This document shows positions 52,526 to 62,270 of a stretch of 64,000 bases of DNA, one piece after another. A program made the translations under genes and the position numbers. The DNA lies in NCBI RefSeq assembly GCF_001421515.1, contig NZ_LMKM01000033.1, positions 1 to 64,000 of the forward strand, in the 5' to 3' direction. This DNA comes from Pedobacter sp. Leaf216. Its GTDB lineage: Bacteria > Bacteroidota > Bacteroidia > Sphingobacteriales > Sphingobacteriaceae. Position 1 is the first letter of the stretch; each line of letters starts with the position of its first letter. Below the pieces are notes generated by a model. That model had not been told where the DNA came from. It worked only from the letters and a program-made list of their open reading frames with translations, and made no database searches.

Positions 52526-53857
52526 ATGAACCGTCATTTTGCAAGATATAAAAAAGTATATTTCCTGATCGTTGCATTCCTACCGCTGTTTTCTTCAATA
52601 AGTTACGGCCAAAGAACAATTAACGATGTAATGGATTCTACAACAGTTAACCATTTGCTCATTATATCAAAAAAATACGGCTCGTTATCTTTCAGCGGAT
52701 ATTTACAACCGCAATTTCAGGTTGCTCAATCAAACGGTACGCAGGCAGAATATCAGGGTGGAAATTTTGGAGAGTTTACTAATAACCGATTCAGACTGAG
52801 AAGGGGCCGCCTAAGGGCCGATTATATGATGTTAACTGATGATGGCAGTCCTTCTACTTACTTTGTACTCCAGTTTGATGGAACTGAACAAGGGGTTGCC
52901 ATTCGGGATTTTTGGGGACGTTATTATGAGAATGAATGGAAAATTTTAGCGGTAACTTTAGGCCTTTCCGGTCGTCCTTTTGGTAACGAGCTTCAGCTGT
53001 CATCTTCCGTTAGGGAAGCACCAGAACGTGGCCGGATGTCGCAGATTTTAATGAAAACTGAACGTGATCTTGGTGTAACGTTTAGTTTAAATCCCCGTTG
53101 GAAGGATGCCAGGCTTAAAAATTTTGTATTTGATTTCGGTATTTACAATGGGCAGGGCCTCGCAGGTGCAGGAGAATTTGATAACAGCAAGGATTTTATC
53201 TTTAGGTTAAGCCATAAAACCTATGCATTTAACACTTTTACCATAGCTGGTGGTATAAGTACCCTACAAGGTGGATTAAACCACCGCTTGCCTGTAAGTT
53301 ATAAAATGAACCAAATAAACGATCAATGGAGAATGGTGAAAGATTCGTCGGTTAATACCGTTAATAAAGTTGCCCCACGAAGATATTATGGTGCCGACAT
53401 CCAATTGGCAACTAAAACCAAAAGCTGGAAATCGGAATTAAGAGCAGAGGTGGTATCTGGTTTACAAACGGGGACTTCAACAACATCAACTACACCTGGC
53501 TCTTATCCTGTGGACAATAAATCGATCGCTTTGCCATACTATACCAGAACCTTTAATGGTGCTTACCTTACTTTTGTGCAAACCCTTAACAGTACCGATA
53601 ATCAAATTATTTTAAAATACGATTGGTACGATCCGAATTCGAAAGTAAAAGGACTCGATATTTCAAGCGATCGTGGCCTATCTCCTGCTGATGTGCGTTT
53701 TGATACTTTTGGTTTTGGCTTTCTGCATCATTTTAATCCACATTTTAAAGCGGTTCTATATTACGATATCATTAAAAACGAATCGACCAAAATAGAAGGC
53801 TATACCGCTGATAGAAAAGACAATGTGCTCACTTTAAGAACACAGTTCTATTTCTAA
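52526..53857 (+). CDS. OprP/OprO-like outer-membrane porin
   Basis: A 443-residue porin with signal peptide ending ISYGQR. The body matches phosphate-selective porin O/P: GSLSFSGYLQPQFQVAQ, then NRFRLRRGRLRADYMM, QFDGTEQGVAIRDFW and APERGRMSQIL, with alternating strands to the C-terminal FYF. Anion or phosphate selectivity is family-based; no phosphate genes are nearby. The ATG at 52526 lies 15 bases after a TACCTTTG box (52503-52510); a TTG at 52490 would extend through it and is rejected. Confidence 0.87.
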   Translation: MNRHFARYKKVYFLIVAFLPLFSSISYGQRTINDVMDSTTVNHLLIISKKYGSLSFSGYLQPQFQVAQSNGTQAEYQGGNFGEFTNNRFRLRRGRLRADYMMLTDDGSPSTYFVLQFDGTEQGVAIRDFWGRYYENEWKILAVTLGLSGRPFGNELQLSSSVREAPERGRMSQILMKTERDLGVTFSLNPRWKDARLKNFVFDFGIYNGQGLAGAGEFDNSKDFIFRLSHKTYAFNTFTIAGGISTLQGGLNHRLPVSYKMNQINDQWRMVKDSSVNTVNKVAPRRYYGADIQLATKTKSWKSELRAEVVSGLQTGTSTTSTTPGSYPVDNKSIALPYYTRTFNGAYLTFVQTLNSTDNQIILKYDWYDPNSKVKGLDISSDRGLSPADVRFDTFGFGFLHHFNPHFKAVLYYDIIKNESTKIEGYTADRKDNVLTLRTQFYF

Positions 53858-53872
53858 TAAATACTTACACAA

Positions 53873-53904
53873 TTGAGGAATTGAAACAAATTCCGCTACC
53901 TTTG
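53873..53904 (+). promoter_or_regulatory. promoter of the MarC-family gene
   Basis: TTG (53873-53875), 21 bases, TACCTTTG (53897-53904), 17 bases before the ATG. Confidence 0.6.
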
Positions 53905-53921
53905 CTTAAAATTGCTCCGCT

Positions 53922-54503
53922 ATGAAATTCGATTTTATGACGTTCAACTTAAGCCAGATCCTATCTACTACGATGGTACTTTTTGCTATTATAGATATTT
54001 TAGGAGCCATTCCTGTGGTAATCGAATTGCGCAGAAAAGCAGGTCATATCGAATCAGAAAAAGCATCACTTGTGGCTACAGGCTTAATGATCCTCTTCTT
54101 ATTTGTAGGCGAATCTTTATTAAAGGTAATCGGATTAGATGTAGAATCTTTCGCCATTGCAGGTTCATTCGTGATCTTTTTTATTGCCATGGAAATGGTT
54201 TTGGGTCTTACCATTTTCAAGGAAGAGGCCCCAGAAACGGTGTCTATTGTTCCATTGGCTTTTCCACTAATTGCAGGAGCTGGTACAATGACCACGCTAC
54301 TTTCGCTAAAAACAGAATACCATACGCAGAATATATTGGTGGGTATAATTCTTAATATGTTGTTTGTATATTTTGTATTGAAAAATACCAACAGGCTGGA
54401 GAAGCTTTTCGGCAAATCTGGATTAAATATTCTACGTAAAGCCTTTGGCGTAATTTTATTGGCTATCGCGATTAAGTTGTTTAGAAATAATACAGGGCTT
54501 TAG
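53922..54503 (+). CDS. MarC-family (NAAT) membrane protein
   Basis: A 193-residue integral membrane protein with about six hydrophobic segments. Family landmarks: LFAIIDILGAIPVVIELRRKAG, GESLLKVIGLDVESFAIAGSF, then AFPLIAGAGTMTTLLSLK and a C-terminal LRKAFGVILLAIAIKLF. MarC/SnatA proteins are proposed amino-acid transporters; function is poorly defined. Its 3' side runs into a repeat region. Confidence 0.9.
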   Translation: MKFDFMTFNLSQILSTTMVLFAIIDILGAIPVVIELRRKAGHIESEKASLVATGLMILFLFVGESLLKVIGLDVESFAIAGSFVIFFIAMEMVLGLTIFKEEAPETVSIVPLAFPLIAGAGTMTTLLSLKTEYHTQNILVGIILNMLFVYFVLKNTNRLEKLFGKSGLNILRKAFGVILLAIAIKLFRNNTGL

Positions 54504-54517
54504 GGATTATTCAAAGA

Positions 54518-54625
54518 TTCGTCATCTTGACCTGTAACGCAGCGGAAAGGTACACATTAAATTTATTTCAGGGTCTATCTTGCAGAAAAGATGCTGAAAT
54601 TCAGCATTACGATCGAGGGAAATAA
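54518..54625 (+). repeat. GTCAT...CAGGGTCT hairpin repeat, copy 1
   Basis: Begins CGTCATCTTGACC, contains AATTTATTTCAGGGTCTATCT and AGATGCTGAAATTCAGCATTACGA. Parts of it match the halves of the downstream copy at 54824, with the CAGGG and CAGCA variants swapped. Confidence 0.65.
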
Positions 54626-54699
54626 CGTTTAAAATGACAATCCCTCAATCAATCTGTAACAATAATTCCGTATATTCATCTAATAATAAAGCTTATATT

Positions 54700-54807
54700 A
54701 TGAACAGCTTTGAAGAATATACCTTAATTATTGGAGCCATTGCCCTTTTAATAGAAGCAGTGAAATACTTCAAAAAGAATTTCAAATCCTGGTTTGAACA
54801 TACCTAG
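54700..54807 (+). CDS. candidate 35-residue membrane microprotein
   Basis: ATG at 54700 to TAG at 54807. Sequence begins MNSFEEYTLIIGAIALLIE and continues AVKYFKKNFKSWFEHT: an acidic start, one hydrophobic segment, then a basic amphipathic tail, the usual shape of a small membrane protein. It lies between the two hairpin repeats and is not in any neighbour's frame. No homologue is claimed. Confidence 0.35.
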   Translation: MNSFEEYTLIIGAIALLIEAVKYFKKNFKSWFEHT

Positions 54808-54823
54808 CGACTATAAATCGATC

Positions 54824-54885
54824 GTCATGCTGAATTTATTTCAGCATCTATATTTTAAGACCCTGAAATAAATTCAGGGTAACGA
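54824..54885 (+). repeat. double-hairpin repeat, copy 2
   Basis: Hairpin A: ATGCTGAA-TTTAT-TTCAGCAT (54827-54847). Hairpin B: ACCCTGAA-ATAAA-TTCAGGGT (54860-54880). The loops are reverse complements, and B is the reverse complement of A except at stem bases that change in pairs. The element opens GTCAT and closes AACGA. Confidence 0.8.
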
Positions 54886-54894
54886 ACCGAGTGA

Positions 54895-56064
54895 TTAATC
54901 CTGGCTTTTCTTAATTAACCTGGCTACAAACATTGTATCAGCATTTTTTTCATAGCCTTTAATCAATTCCATTTCTTCCAATTCTAAAGGCAAGGTATCG
55001 ATCATATGCTGTACAACTGCTTCATTTTCGGCCTCGAAGGCAGAACAGGTAATATAAATTAAAGGCTTGCCCGGTTTTAAGTATTTTACAATGTTTTGTA
55101 CAATACCTTTCTGAATGGCAGCAAATTGATTGATTTTACGTTCTTCGAAGAAACTGAGCATTTCTGGTGTTCTACCCCAGGTACCTGAGCCGGTGCAAGG
55201 GGCATCTAAAATGATCCCGTCAAACTGATAATGGTGCAACACCTGATCGTTATTTTGTAAAAGATCCAATTCTTTTTTATGGTATTTTTTAATTCCCGCA
55301 AGGCGAAAACGCTCATCAAGGTTCAAAAGTACACTTTCACGCAAATCAGAAACCAAAAGCTCAATTACTGATTCAAAACTATGTAGAAGTAATGTTTTAC
55401 CGCCTGATGCTGCACAGCAATCCCACCATTTATCCCATTTATTTGGTTTAAAATATTCGCCGGTATGTTGTGAAGATAAATCCTGAACCTGGTAACTCCC
55501 CTCTTTTAAAACAGTTTCTAATTTAGTTCCATTGGGTAAAGCCAGGGCAGTTTCGGAAATCGCTTTAACAGTAATATTCTCATTTTCCAGCTTACTAATA
55601 ACCTCTGTAGCATCTTCAGCTGCCACCCTGATAAAAAGATCAGGTTGTTTAAAAAAGGAGGTAAAAAATGCTTCTTTGTCAACATCACCCGAAAGTGCTG
55701 TAGAGAAAGGATAAACCTGTTCCAGCTCAAAATCTGGATATTTGCTTTTAACCAGGGTTAATTTCTGCTCAAGAGGTAATGTAATATGTTCTTTTAACTG
55801 AGGCAGATTCTGCTCAACAATCAGGCTAAGGGTATCATGACATAAGAAATCGGCAATACTTAGCCGCTCTTCCTGCGGAAGGGTTGATAAAGCCTTCCCA
55901 AGCCTGAAAAAACTATATATATGACGGGTTGCCCATCTCCTATCTGATGAACCCATCTGTTTATGCTGTTTAAAATAAGCAGGCAAAAAGCGATGCAAGG
56001 GCAAACTGCCATCGTAATTATTTAAAATCTGTTCAAAGGCTCTTAACTGATGGTCTGCTCTCAT
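54895..56064 (-). CDS. RsmB/NOP-family RNA cytosine methyltransferase
   Basis: A 389-residue SAM-dependent RNA m5C methyltransferase of the RsmB/Nop2 type. An N-terminal NusB-like helical domain covers about residues 1-130. The Rossmann domain has WDCCAASGGKTLLL (SAM loop), VLHHYQFDGIILDAPCTGSG with the release/catalytic Cys of DAPC, and ITCSAFEAENE with the second Cys of TCS. The usual TCS-xxPxENE has FEAENE here. It is followed at 56092, 27 bases further upstream on the same strand, by a lipoprotein gene. Probable target is 16S rRNA. Confidence 0.9.
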   Translation of the reverse strand: MRADHQLRAFEQILNNYDGSLPLHRFLPAYFKQHKQMGSSDRRWATRHIYSFFRLGKALSTLPQEERLSIADFLCHDTLSLIVEQNLPQLKEHITLPLEQKLTLVKSKYPDFELEQVYPFSTALSGDVDKEAFFTSFFKQPDLFIRVAAEDATEVISKLENENITVKAISETALALPNGTKLETVLKEGSYQVQDLSSQHTGEYFKPNKWDKWWDCCAASGGKTLLLHSFESVIELLVSDLRESVLLNLDERFRLAGIKKYHKKELDLLQNNDQVLHHYQFDGIILDAPCTGSGTWGRTPEMLSFFEERKINQFAAIQKGIVQNIVKYLKPGKPLIYITCSAFEAENEAVVQHMIDTLPLELEEMELIKGYEKNADTMFVARLIKKSQD

Positions 56065-56091
56065 GCAATAATTAAATGGAAGAAATGTAGA

Positions 56092-57303
56092 TTATTCAAC
56101 TGGGTTTAGCGCGAAGTTTTTAAACTTCAGTAATATTAAACTGGTGTTAATATAACCTAATTTTTCATCATGAATAAATGAAAAATTATTATGTAGTCCT
56201 TTATATTTATCTTTTACGATATAGTCTTTATATTCTTCTCCATGGTTCGCCAATAGCTTAGCAAAATAATAGCCGATATCGAAACCTTTAAAAGCATATT
56301 CACCAGGTTCGAAACCATATTTATACCGGTATTTTTTGATAAAAGTAACTACGGCACTGCTTTTATAATCTATTTTGTAAGATGAACTTATAATGGTATT
56401 TAAATTTTGCAATTTATCAGTAGGAAAATTCTGTTTCACCCAATTTGGATGTCCAAATAAATTGATATTATATCCTCCTGTTGGCAGATTTTTTAATTTA
56501 TAAAGTTTTTCGATGGTGGGCAGCACAAAAGCGCGGTCGGATGATGTAACCACAACTACATATTGCTTGCCTTTAATCATTTTCGTTTCAAAGGTGTAAG
56601 CTGAGGCATATTCCTGCACCACAAACTTTGTACTGTTTTTAAGATAATTTCTTACCGGGGCTGCAAACTGTTCATCTTCCGATTTTTTAGGGTTAATTAT
56701 CACCACTATAGTATTGGCTGGATTAAAACTTTTAGCAATGTAAGAGGCTACTTTCTTGCCATGCAGGCCAATGTTATTTACAATTGAAACCAGGTTGGGA
56801 TTATTAAATTCAGTAGGTTCAGTAGCGGCTAAAGGCGATACGATAAGCGCATTATTTTCTTTTGAATAGGTAGAAATAAATTTTAAACCCTCAGGAAAAA
56901 CGGGGCCGATAATGATATTGCTCTCTTTAAACCTTTCGTTTTTGTACAGTGTAGAAATATGAGCGTTATCATCCTGGGTATCGAAAACATTCAGTTTAAA
57001 ATTTAAGCCCTGGGCAGCTGCAGAATCGAGCCCCAATTTAAAGCCCTGGTAAAAATCGATAGGCATGGCATATTTCTCAATATCAGCTTTTGTAGCGGTT
57101 TTTAAATTCAGTTCATCGAGCTTAAAAGGAACAAGTAAGGAAACACTTGCCTGCGAAAACTTTTTGATCGGCTTTTTATCGGCAGGCTTTTCTTTTTCTT
57201 CAGGTTTTTTAGTTTCTGGTTTGGGAGTCCTAATTTTAGGTGAACAAGCACTTAAAATTACAGTAAACAAAATTGGCAACCAATAAACCTTTTTAAAATT
57301 CAT
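56092..57303 (-). CDS. periplasmic-binding (PBP1-like) lipoprotein
   Basis: A 403-residue lipoprotein: signal and lipobox LSACSP (Cys20), a Lys/Pro/Glu-rich linker (TPKPETKKPEEKEKPADKKP), then a type 1 periplasmic-binding fold as in LivJ-like ABC receptors (VSLLVPFKLDEL, IIGPVFPEGLKFIS, IVSPLAATEP, AFKGFDIGYYFAKLL). No ABC permease genes are nearby, so it may be a cell-wall or regulatory binder rather than a transport receptor. The ATG at 57303 begins the signal; an ATG at 57312 is possible. Confidence 0.8.
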   Translation of the reverse strand: MNFKKVYWLPILFTVILSACSPKIRTPKPETKKPEEKEKPADKKPIKKFSQASVSLLVPFKLDELNLKTATKADIEKYAMPIDFYQGFKLGLDSAAAQGLNFKLNVFDTQDDNAHISTLYKNERFKESNIIIGPVFPEGLKFISTYSKENNALIVSPLAATEPTEFNNPNLVSIVNNIGLHGKKVASYIAKSFNPANTIVVIINPKKSEDEQFAAPVRNYLKNSTKFVVQEYASAYTFETKMIKGKQYVVVVTSSDRAFVLPTIEKLYKLKNLPTGGYNINLFGHPNWVKQNFPTDKLQNLNTIISSSYKIDYKSSAVVTFIKKYRYKYGFEPGEYAFKGFDIGYYFAKLLANHGEEYKDYIVKDKYKGLHNNFSFIHDEKLGYINTSLILLKFKNFALNPVE

Positions 57304-57413
57304 ACCTATCATTTTTAACAAAATATGCTAGCAAAGTTTATTCCACCTTGCTAGCATTACATTTATTTTATGCAGTTTAGACAGAAATTCCAAACTGAAA
57401 ACTCACCACTGAA

Positions 57414-58943
57414 TTATTCCCACTCGATTGTTGCAGGTGGTTTAGAGCTGATATCGTACACTACTCTATTAATTCCTTTCACTTTATTAATGATTTCGTT
57501 AGAGATTTTAGCCAATACCGGATAAGGCAAATGGCACCAATCAGCAGTCATACCATCAAGTGATTCCACTGCTCTTAAAGCAATTACATTTTCGTAAGTA
57601 CGTTCATCGCCCATTACGCCTACTGATCGTACCGGTAAAAAGATTGCACCGGCCTGCCATACCTGATCGTAAAGACCTGCCTCTTTTAAGTTATCGATAT
57701 AAATTTTGTCGGCATCTTGTAAAATAGCCACTTTTTCGGGCGTTACCTCTCCAATAATGCGGATACCTAAACCGGGACCAGGAAACGGGTGACGGCCTAA
57801 AATAAATGATTCTAAACCTAGAGTGGTACCTACTCTTCTTACTTCATCTTTAAACAAAGTTTTAAGCGGCTCTACAACCTTAAGTTTCATAAAATCTGGC
57901 AAACCACCTACATTATGGTGTGATTTAATGGTAGCCGACGGGCCTTTTACTGAAACAGATTCGATAATATCAGGATAGATTGTACCTTGTGCCAACCACT
58001 TTACATCTTGAATCAGATGAGATTCTTCATCGAAAACCTCAATAAACACCCGACCAATAATTTTACGTTTTGTTTCAGGGTCTTCTACGCCAGCCAACTG
58101 ACTTAAGAATTTATCTTTCGCATCAACTCCCTTAATGTTTAAGCCAAAATCTTTGTACTGTTCTAAAACACTTTCGTATTCGTTTTTACGCAATAAACCA
58201 TTATCTACAAATATACAGTGAAGGTTTGTGCCGATGGCTTTATGCAAAAGGACCGCTGCAACACTACTATCTACACCGCCTGAAAGTGCTAAAACAACTT
58301 TGTCGTTACCTACTGTAGCTTTAATATCAGCAATTGTAGTTTCAACAAAAGCAGCAGAAGTCCAATCCTGGCTACATCCACAGATATCTACCAAAAAGTT
58401 TTCCAAAAGGATTTTTCCATCGGTACTGTGTGTTACTTCAGGGTGAAACTGGATGGCATAAGTATCAGAATCTTTAATATGGTAAGCTGCTACTTTAACG
58501 CTATCGGTACTGGCAATCAGCTCAAAATTCTCAGGAATATCGGTAATTGTATCGCCATGACTCATCCATACCTGTGAATCGATATTGATGCCTTTAAATA
58601 ATTTATTCTCCTGATTAACGAAATTCAAATTTGCACGGCCGTATTCGCGGGTTGACGAGGCCTGTACATCGCCACCAGAATGTTGGGCAATGTATTGTGC
58701 ACCATAACAAACAGCCAATAATGGATATTTTAAGTGGTATTTAGCTAATTCGATTTGAGGAGCATCTTCCTGGCGAACAGAATATGGACTACCCGAAAAT
58801 ATAACCCCTTTTACATCAGGCGTAATTTCAGGAAGATTGTTATATGGATATATTTCACAGTAAATATTTAGTTCGCGAACCCTACGAGCGATGAGTTGTG
58901 TAAATTGCGAACCAAAATCGACGATAATGATTTTTTCTTGCAT
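57414..58943 (-). CDS. guaA: GuaA, GMP synthase
   Basis: A 509-residue glutamine-hydrolysing GMP synthase (XMP to GMP). The class I glutaminase domain has the nucleophile in [11 protein letters not shown] and the His-Glu of QFHPEVTHS. The ATP-pyrophosphatase has the P-loop [14 protein letters not shown]. The dimerisation domain ends in the family tail [14 protein letters not shown]. The ATG at 58943 sits three bases after a TACCTTTG box on the minus strand (58947-58954), so the transcript is nearly leaderless. An alternative start at 58958 lies in the box and is rejected. Confidence 0.95.
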   Translation of the reverse strand: MQEKIIIVDFGSQFTQLIARRVRELNIYCEIYPYNNLPEITPDVKGVIFSGSPYSVRQEDAPQIELAKYHLKYPLLAVCYGAQYIAQHSGGDVQASSTREYGRANLNFVNQENKLFKGINIDSQVWMSHGDTITDIPENFELIASTDSVKVAAYHIKDSDTYAIQFHPEVTHSTDGKILLENFLVDICGCSQDWTSAAFVETTIADIKATVGNDKVVLALSGGVDSSVAAVLLHKAIGTNLHCIFVDNGLLRKNEYESVLEQYKDFGLNIKGVDAKDKFLSQLAGVEDPETKRKIIGRVFIEVFDEESHLIQDVKWLAQGTIYPDIIESVSVKGPSATIKSHHNVGGLPDFMKLKVVEPLKTLFKDEVRRVGTTLGLESFILGRHPFPGPGLGIRIIGEVTPEKVAILQDADKIYIDNLKEAGLYDQVWQAGAIFLPVRSVGVMGDERTYENVIALRAVESLDGMTADWCHLPYPVLAKISNEIINKVKGINRVVYDISSKPPATIEWE

Positions 58944-59154
58944 CCGCAAAGGTAGCAATTAGATACGAGATTTGAGAGGGGAGATTTGAGATTTTTAGAG
59001 GAAAAGCTAAGAGATTAGCGCATTGAGCCTGGCGGTAATTAAACGTAAAAAATAAATCAACTACAGTTTGAATTGAACAATTGCCGTTTAGCTCCAGTTA
59101 ATCAATTTAAGCAGTTAAACCGATTAACCAATAGCAAATGAACCAATAAAACCT

Positions 59155-59613
59155 CTACGATTCAATCAAAACGACTTCCACCCCAAATTTCCTTAAAAAA
59201 TCTACTCCTTCATCACTTGGCAAGCCTTTGTATGCTGCGTACGATTTCGAATAGTACACGAGTTTAATTCCGGAAGACAAAATTAACCTTGCACAGGCAA
59301 TACAAGGCGACAAAGTGGTATATAAAGTACAACCTTCTATCTTCGATCCATTTTTTGAGGCATAAAGGATTGCATTTTCCTCAGCGTGTAAGGCTAAGGA
59401 ACAACTTCCTTTACTGTCTCTGGCGCAGCCATGCTCTGGCCATTCCTCATCGCAGTTATGCGTACCTGCTGGCGGCCCATTATAGCCGATGGAAATAATG
59501 CGGGTATCTTTCGTTAAAACGGCACCTACATGTGCGCGCACACAATGTGAGCGGGCAGCCAAATCGGTGGCTAGGTTCATAAATATGGTATCGAAACTTG
59601 GTTTATCTGTCAT
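59155..59613 (-). CDS. deoxycytidylate deaminase (ComEB-like)
   Basis: A 152-residue zinc cytidine/deoxycytidylate deaminase-family enzyme converting dCMP to dUMP. The zinc motif is HAEENAI with the downstream SPCIACARLI. The N-terminal VRAHVGAVLTKDTRIISIGYNGPPAGTHNCDE is family-typical and includes the extra metal-site Cys. The start at 59613 is used; the GTG at 59634 lies inside the terminator of the upstream transporter. It stands between that terminator and a 211-base gap before guaA. Confidence 0.88.
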   Translation of the reverse strand: MTDKPSFDTIFMNLATDLAARSHCVRAHVGAVLTKDTRIISIGYNGPPAGTHNCDEEWPEHGCARDSKGSCSLALHAEENAILYASKNGSKIEGCTLYTTLSPCIACARLILSSGIKLVYYSKSYAAYKGLPSDEGVDFLRKFGVEVVLIES

Positions 59614-59628
59614 GTAAAAAATCAAAAA

Positions 59629-59655
59629 AGCCACAGCAAGTGAATTGCTGTGGCT
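59629..59655 (-). terminator. terminator of the sugar transporter gene
   Basis: AGCCACAGCAA-GTGAA-TTGCTGTGGCT: perfect 11-base-pair stem, then TTTTTT on the minus strand. It lies 16 bases before the dCMP deaminase ATG. Confidence 0.9.
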
Positions 59656-59676
59656 GCAAAATTAGTTTATTATAAA

Positions 59677-61113
59677 TTAATGTCCGCCAGAAAGTTTCTT
59701 ATCGAAAGATATTCCTTGTGATCTTAAAATACCACTTACTTTCCAGGCATAAAAAGCCAGGTAAGAGAAACAGATTATACCCACAACATAACTGTATTGG
59801 ATACCTGTAAATTCAGATACAGCACCCTGTGCCCAACTGATAATACCACCGCCCATAATCATCATAATTAGAAAACTACTACCCTGACTGGTATGTTTGC
59901 CCAATCCGCTTACGGCTAAAGTAAAAATACAAGGCCATAAGGTGCTGCAAAACAAACCTACACTGGTAATTGCGTAAACACTTGTCATCCCAGTAGTAAA
60001 CATCCCGATTAATAAAGCAGTAATCCCAATAGCAGAGAAAATTAATAACATTCTCGCCGGATTGCCTTTACTGGCCATATCGGCACCAATTAACACTAAA
60101 ATAATTAAACCGTACACATAAAATGGTGCAAGATCATGTTTTGCAATGGCGTTAACCGCTAAGAAAATACCAAAAGCCAGGTATGGTGCAATAAAACGCA
60201 ACACTTTTTGCGTACTGATGTTATCGGTAAAGGCTTCAACAGCACCGGTCCAACGGCCAATCATCATGCTTGCCCAATATAAAGAGATATATGGAGCAAT
60301 ATCTTTAATCGCAAAGCCTAAATCTTTCTCCATGTAAGCAGGTAAGTTACTGGCAGTAGAAACTTCAACACCAACGTAAACGAAGATGGCAATCATACCT
60401 AAAACCAACTGTGGATATTTCAACGCTGACCCCTTAATCGATTTAGTATCATCAACTGACGCTTCTACCAATGCAGGTTTATCAGGTAACGACGACATTT
60501 TTAAGAAAATAGCAACTGCAATAAACGCAACACCTAAAATCAGGTAAGGAATTTTAACACTTTCTATACTTATATTGGTTGTAGCATTGGCAGCAGAACC
60601 GAAAATGGCAAAACTTACAATAAGCGGCCCGATAGTAGTACCAAAATTATTAATACCGCCAGCCAGAGTTAAACGTTGAGAACCCGTAGTAATCGGCCCT
60701 AATGCAATTGCCAATGGATTGGCCACCGTTTGTTGTAAGGAGAAACCCAGCGCCACAATAAACAAGCCCGAAAGCATTAAAGGAAACGAATGCAGATTTG
60801 CTGCCGGATAAAACAATAATGTTCCAAGTGCAGAAATAACCAAGCCAAGCGCAAGCGAATTTTTATAGCCAAGCTTATTTACAATATCCTGCCCGATAAG
60901 TACAGAAATACCGTTGTAAATTAAAGCACCCACGGTATAGGCAATATAAAATGCCAACGATACCAATTGGCTTTCTGCTTGGGATAAATCAAAAGCTTTT
61001 TTAAATACAGGTATTAAAATATCGTTACTGGCGGCAACAAAGCCCCAGAAAAAGAATACCGTGACCAAAGGAATAAATTGCCCCCATTTGGTTTGTGTTT
61101 GTTCTGAACTCAT
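59677..61113 (-). CDS. FucP/GluP-like sugar MFS transporter
   Basis: A 478-residue MFS permease of the fucose/glucose-galactose (FHS) branch, about 12 hydrophobic segments. Landmarks: FIPLVTVFFFWGFVAASNDILIPVFKKAF at the start, ALGFSLQQTVANPLAIALGP, and GVEVSTASNLPAYM. Sugar-H+ symport is the family activity; the sugar is not readable. A strong terminator follows and no sugar-catabolic gene is adjacent. Confidence 0.88.
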   Translation of the reverse strand: MSSEQTQTKWGQFIPLVTVFFFWGFVAASNDILIPVFKKAFDLSQAESQLVSLAFYIAYTVGALIYNGISVLIGQDIVNKLGYKNSLALGLVISALGTLLFYPAANLHSFPLMLSGLFIVALGFSLQQTVANPLAIALGPITTGSQRLTLAGGINNFGTTIGPLIVSFAIFGSAANATTNISIESVKIPYLILGVAFIAVAIFLKMSSLPDKPALVEASVDDTKSIKGSALKYPQLVLGMIAIFVYVGVEVSTASNLPAYMEKDLGFAIKDIAPYISLYWASMMIGRWTGAVEAFTDNISTQKVLRFIAPYLAFGIFLAVNAIAKHDLAPFYVYGLIILVLIGADMASKGNPARMLLIFSAIGITALLIGMFTTGMTSVYAITSVGLFCSTLWPCIFTLAVSGLGKHTSQGSSFLIMMIMGGGIISWAQGAVSEFTGIQYSYVVGIICFSYLAFYAWKVSGILRSQGISFDKKLSGGH

Positions 61114-61256
61114 TTTTTAAATCTAGTTTTAGTGGCTCTAAACATAAATAAAAAAAAATGAAAACCAGTAAATTTTATGCAACCCGTGCAACAAAAATAA
61201 ATGTTATATGTTTAGGTATAAAATTGCATATTCGCATATTATAAACAATACAATGC

Positions 61257-61883
61257 ATGTTTGAAGCCATATTACTAGGAATAGGAGCAGGGATTATTTC
61301 GTCGTTTTTAACAGGGCCGGTATTTTTTGCAATGATCAAAACCAGCATAGAGAGAGGCTTCAAAGCTGGATTTTCTTTAGCCGTTGGCGTGATTATCAGT
61401 GATATAATCCTCATCGCACTTGTGCTTTTTGGAAGCCAGTTTCTGGATTATCAAGCCGAATTTGATAAATATGTGGGCACCATTGGGGGCCTTTTTTTGT
61501 TAGCAGTAGGCATTTATTACCTCGTTTCTAAAATTACTGTAAATTACGACAGCTCTACCCTGCAAAAGGTAAGCAAACGCGGGTATGTGATTAAAGGATT
61601 TCTAATGTGCATCCTCACTCCCTCTACCCTAATGTTTTGGATAATTGTAAGTGGAATTATCTCAGTTAAGCTGAATAACATGCTTAACGAGAAATTAGTA
61701 TGCTTTTTTATTGCCATGGCCACACAACTTAGTATCGATGGCGCAAAGAGTTTCTACTCTAGTAAACTCCGTTATAAAATTAAAGAAGACGCATTAAAAA
61801 AATTGAATAAAATTGCCGGTGTGGTTATTATCTTCTTTGCCTTCTGGTTAATTATTAAAACTTATTTAAAGTTTTACGCATAA
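61257..61883 (+). CDS. LysE-family exporter
   Basis: A 208-residue membrane protein with about six hydrophobic segments and the LysE/RhtB landmarks: GIGAGIISSFLTGPVFFAMIKTSIERGFKAG, then VGVIISDIILIALVLFG and GFLMCILTPSTLMFW. These proteins export amino acids or similar small molecules. Divergent from the sugar transporter gene, single. Confidence 0.87.
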   Translation: MFEAILLGIGAGIISSFLTGPVFFAMIKTSIERGFKAGFSLAVGVIISDIILIALVLFGSQFLDYQAEFDKYVGTIGGLFLLAVGIYYLVSKITVNYDSSTLQKVSKRGYVIKGFLMCILTPSTLMFWIIVSGIISVKLNNMLNEKLVCFFIAMATQLSIDGAKSFYSSKLRYKIKEDALKKLNKIAGVVIIFFAFWLIIKTYLKFYA

Positions 61884-62270
61884 TATATTGCGTTCTCAGC
61901 TTGGATCTGCCTATAAGATTTAGGTGGTCTAATATTTTTAGAAAAGCAAGTGCAGTACCACAATTATCGTTAGTCCTGCCAATGCTACAAGTCCTCGGCA
62001 AATGAAGAATTTACCTCCGGGCTTTCCGCTAATGTCAGGTTTAGGTAGGAAAAGATTGTTACCTTTTTTGATGGTCACTTTGAGCGGAGTCTAAGGACTC
62101 TTCTCTGCATAGGAAGCTACAATTTGTGTCTTCGTGCCCAGCGCTAAACAGGGGCTCGAAACTCTTCTTTTCTCTGTGCAAACTCGATGTTCTCAGTGGT
62201 AAAAAACAAAAAAAAATAGCCCATATAAATATGAGCTATTTTGTTATCCAAGTGCTTTTTAGGGAATACC
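61884..62270. other. non-coding region between lysE and purF
   Basis: A 387-base gap. Around 62073-62100 is GTCACTTTGAGCGGAGTCTAAGGACTC with a small GAGTC-TAAG-GACTC hairpin, of the kind repeated in intergenic DNA of this group. The purF terminator lies at 62213. No gene found. Confidence 0.5.
62213..62242 (-). terminator. terminator of purF
   Basis: AAAATAGCCCATAT and ATATGAGCTATTTT form a stem with one C-A mismatch and a two-base centre, followed on the minus strand by a long T-run. Confidence 0.8.

Larger units (their letters stand above)
54504..54894. other. repeat-bearing gap with a small open frame
   Basis: A 391-base gap that holds two similar hairpin-rich repeats (54518-54625 and 54824-54885) on either side of a 35-codon open frame. 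Confidence 0.65.

Noticed and set aside
53912-54355. 147-codon plus-strand frame overlapping marC
   Set aside because: Out of frame with a clear MarC-family protein; Cys/Arg/Tyr-rich shadow.
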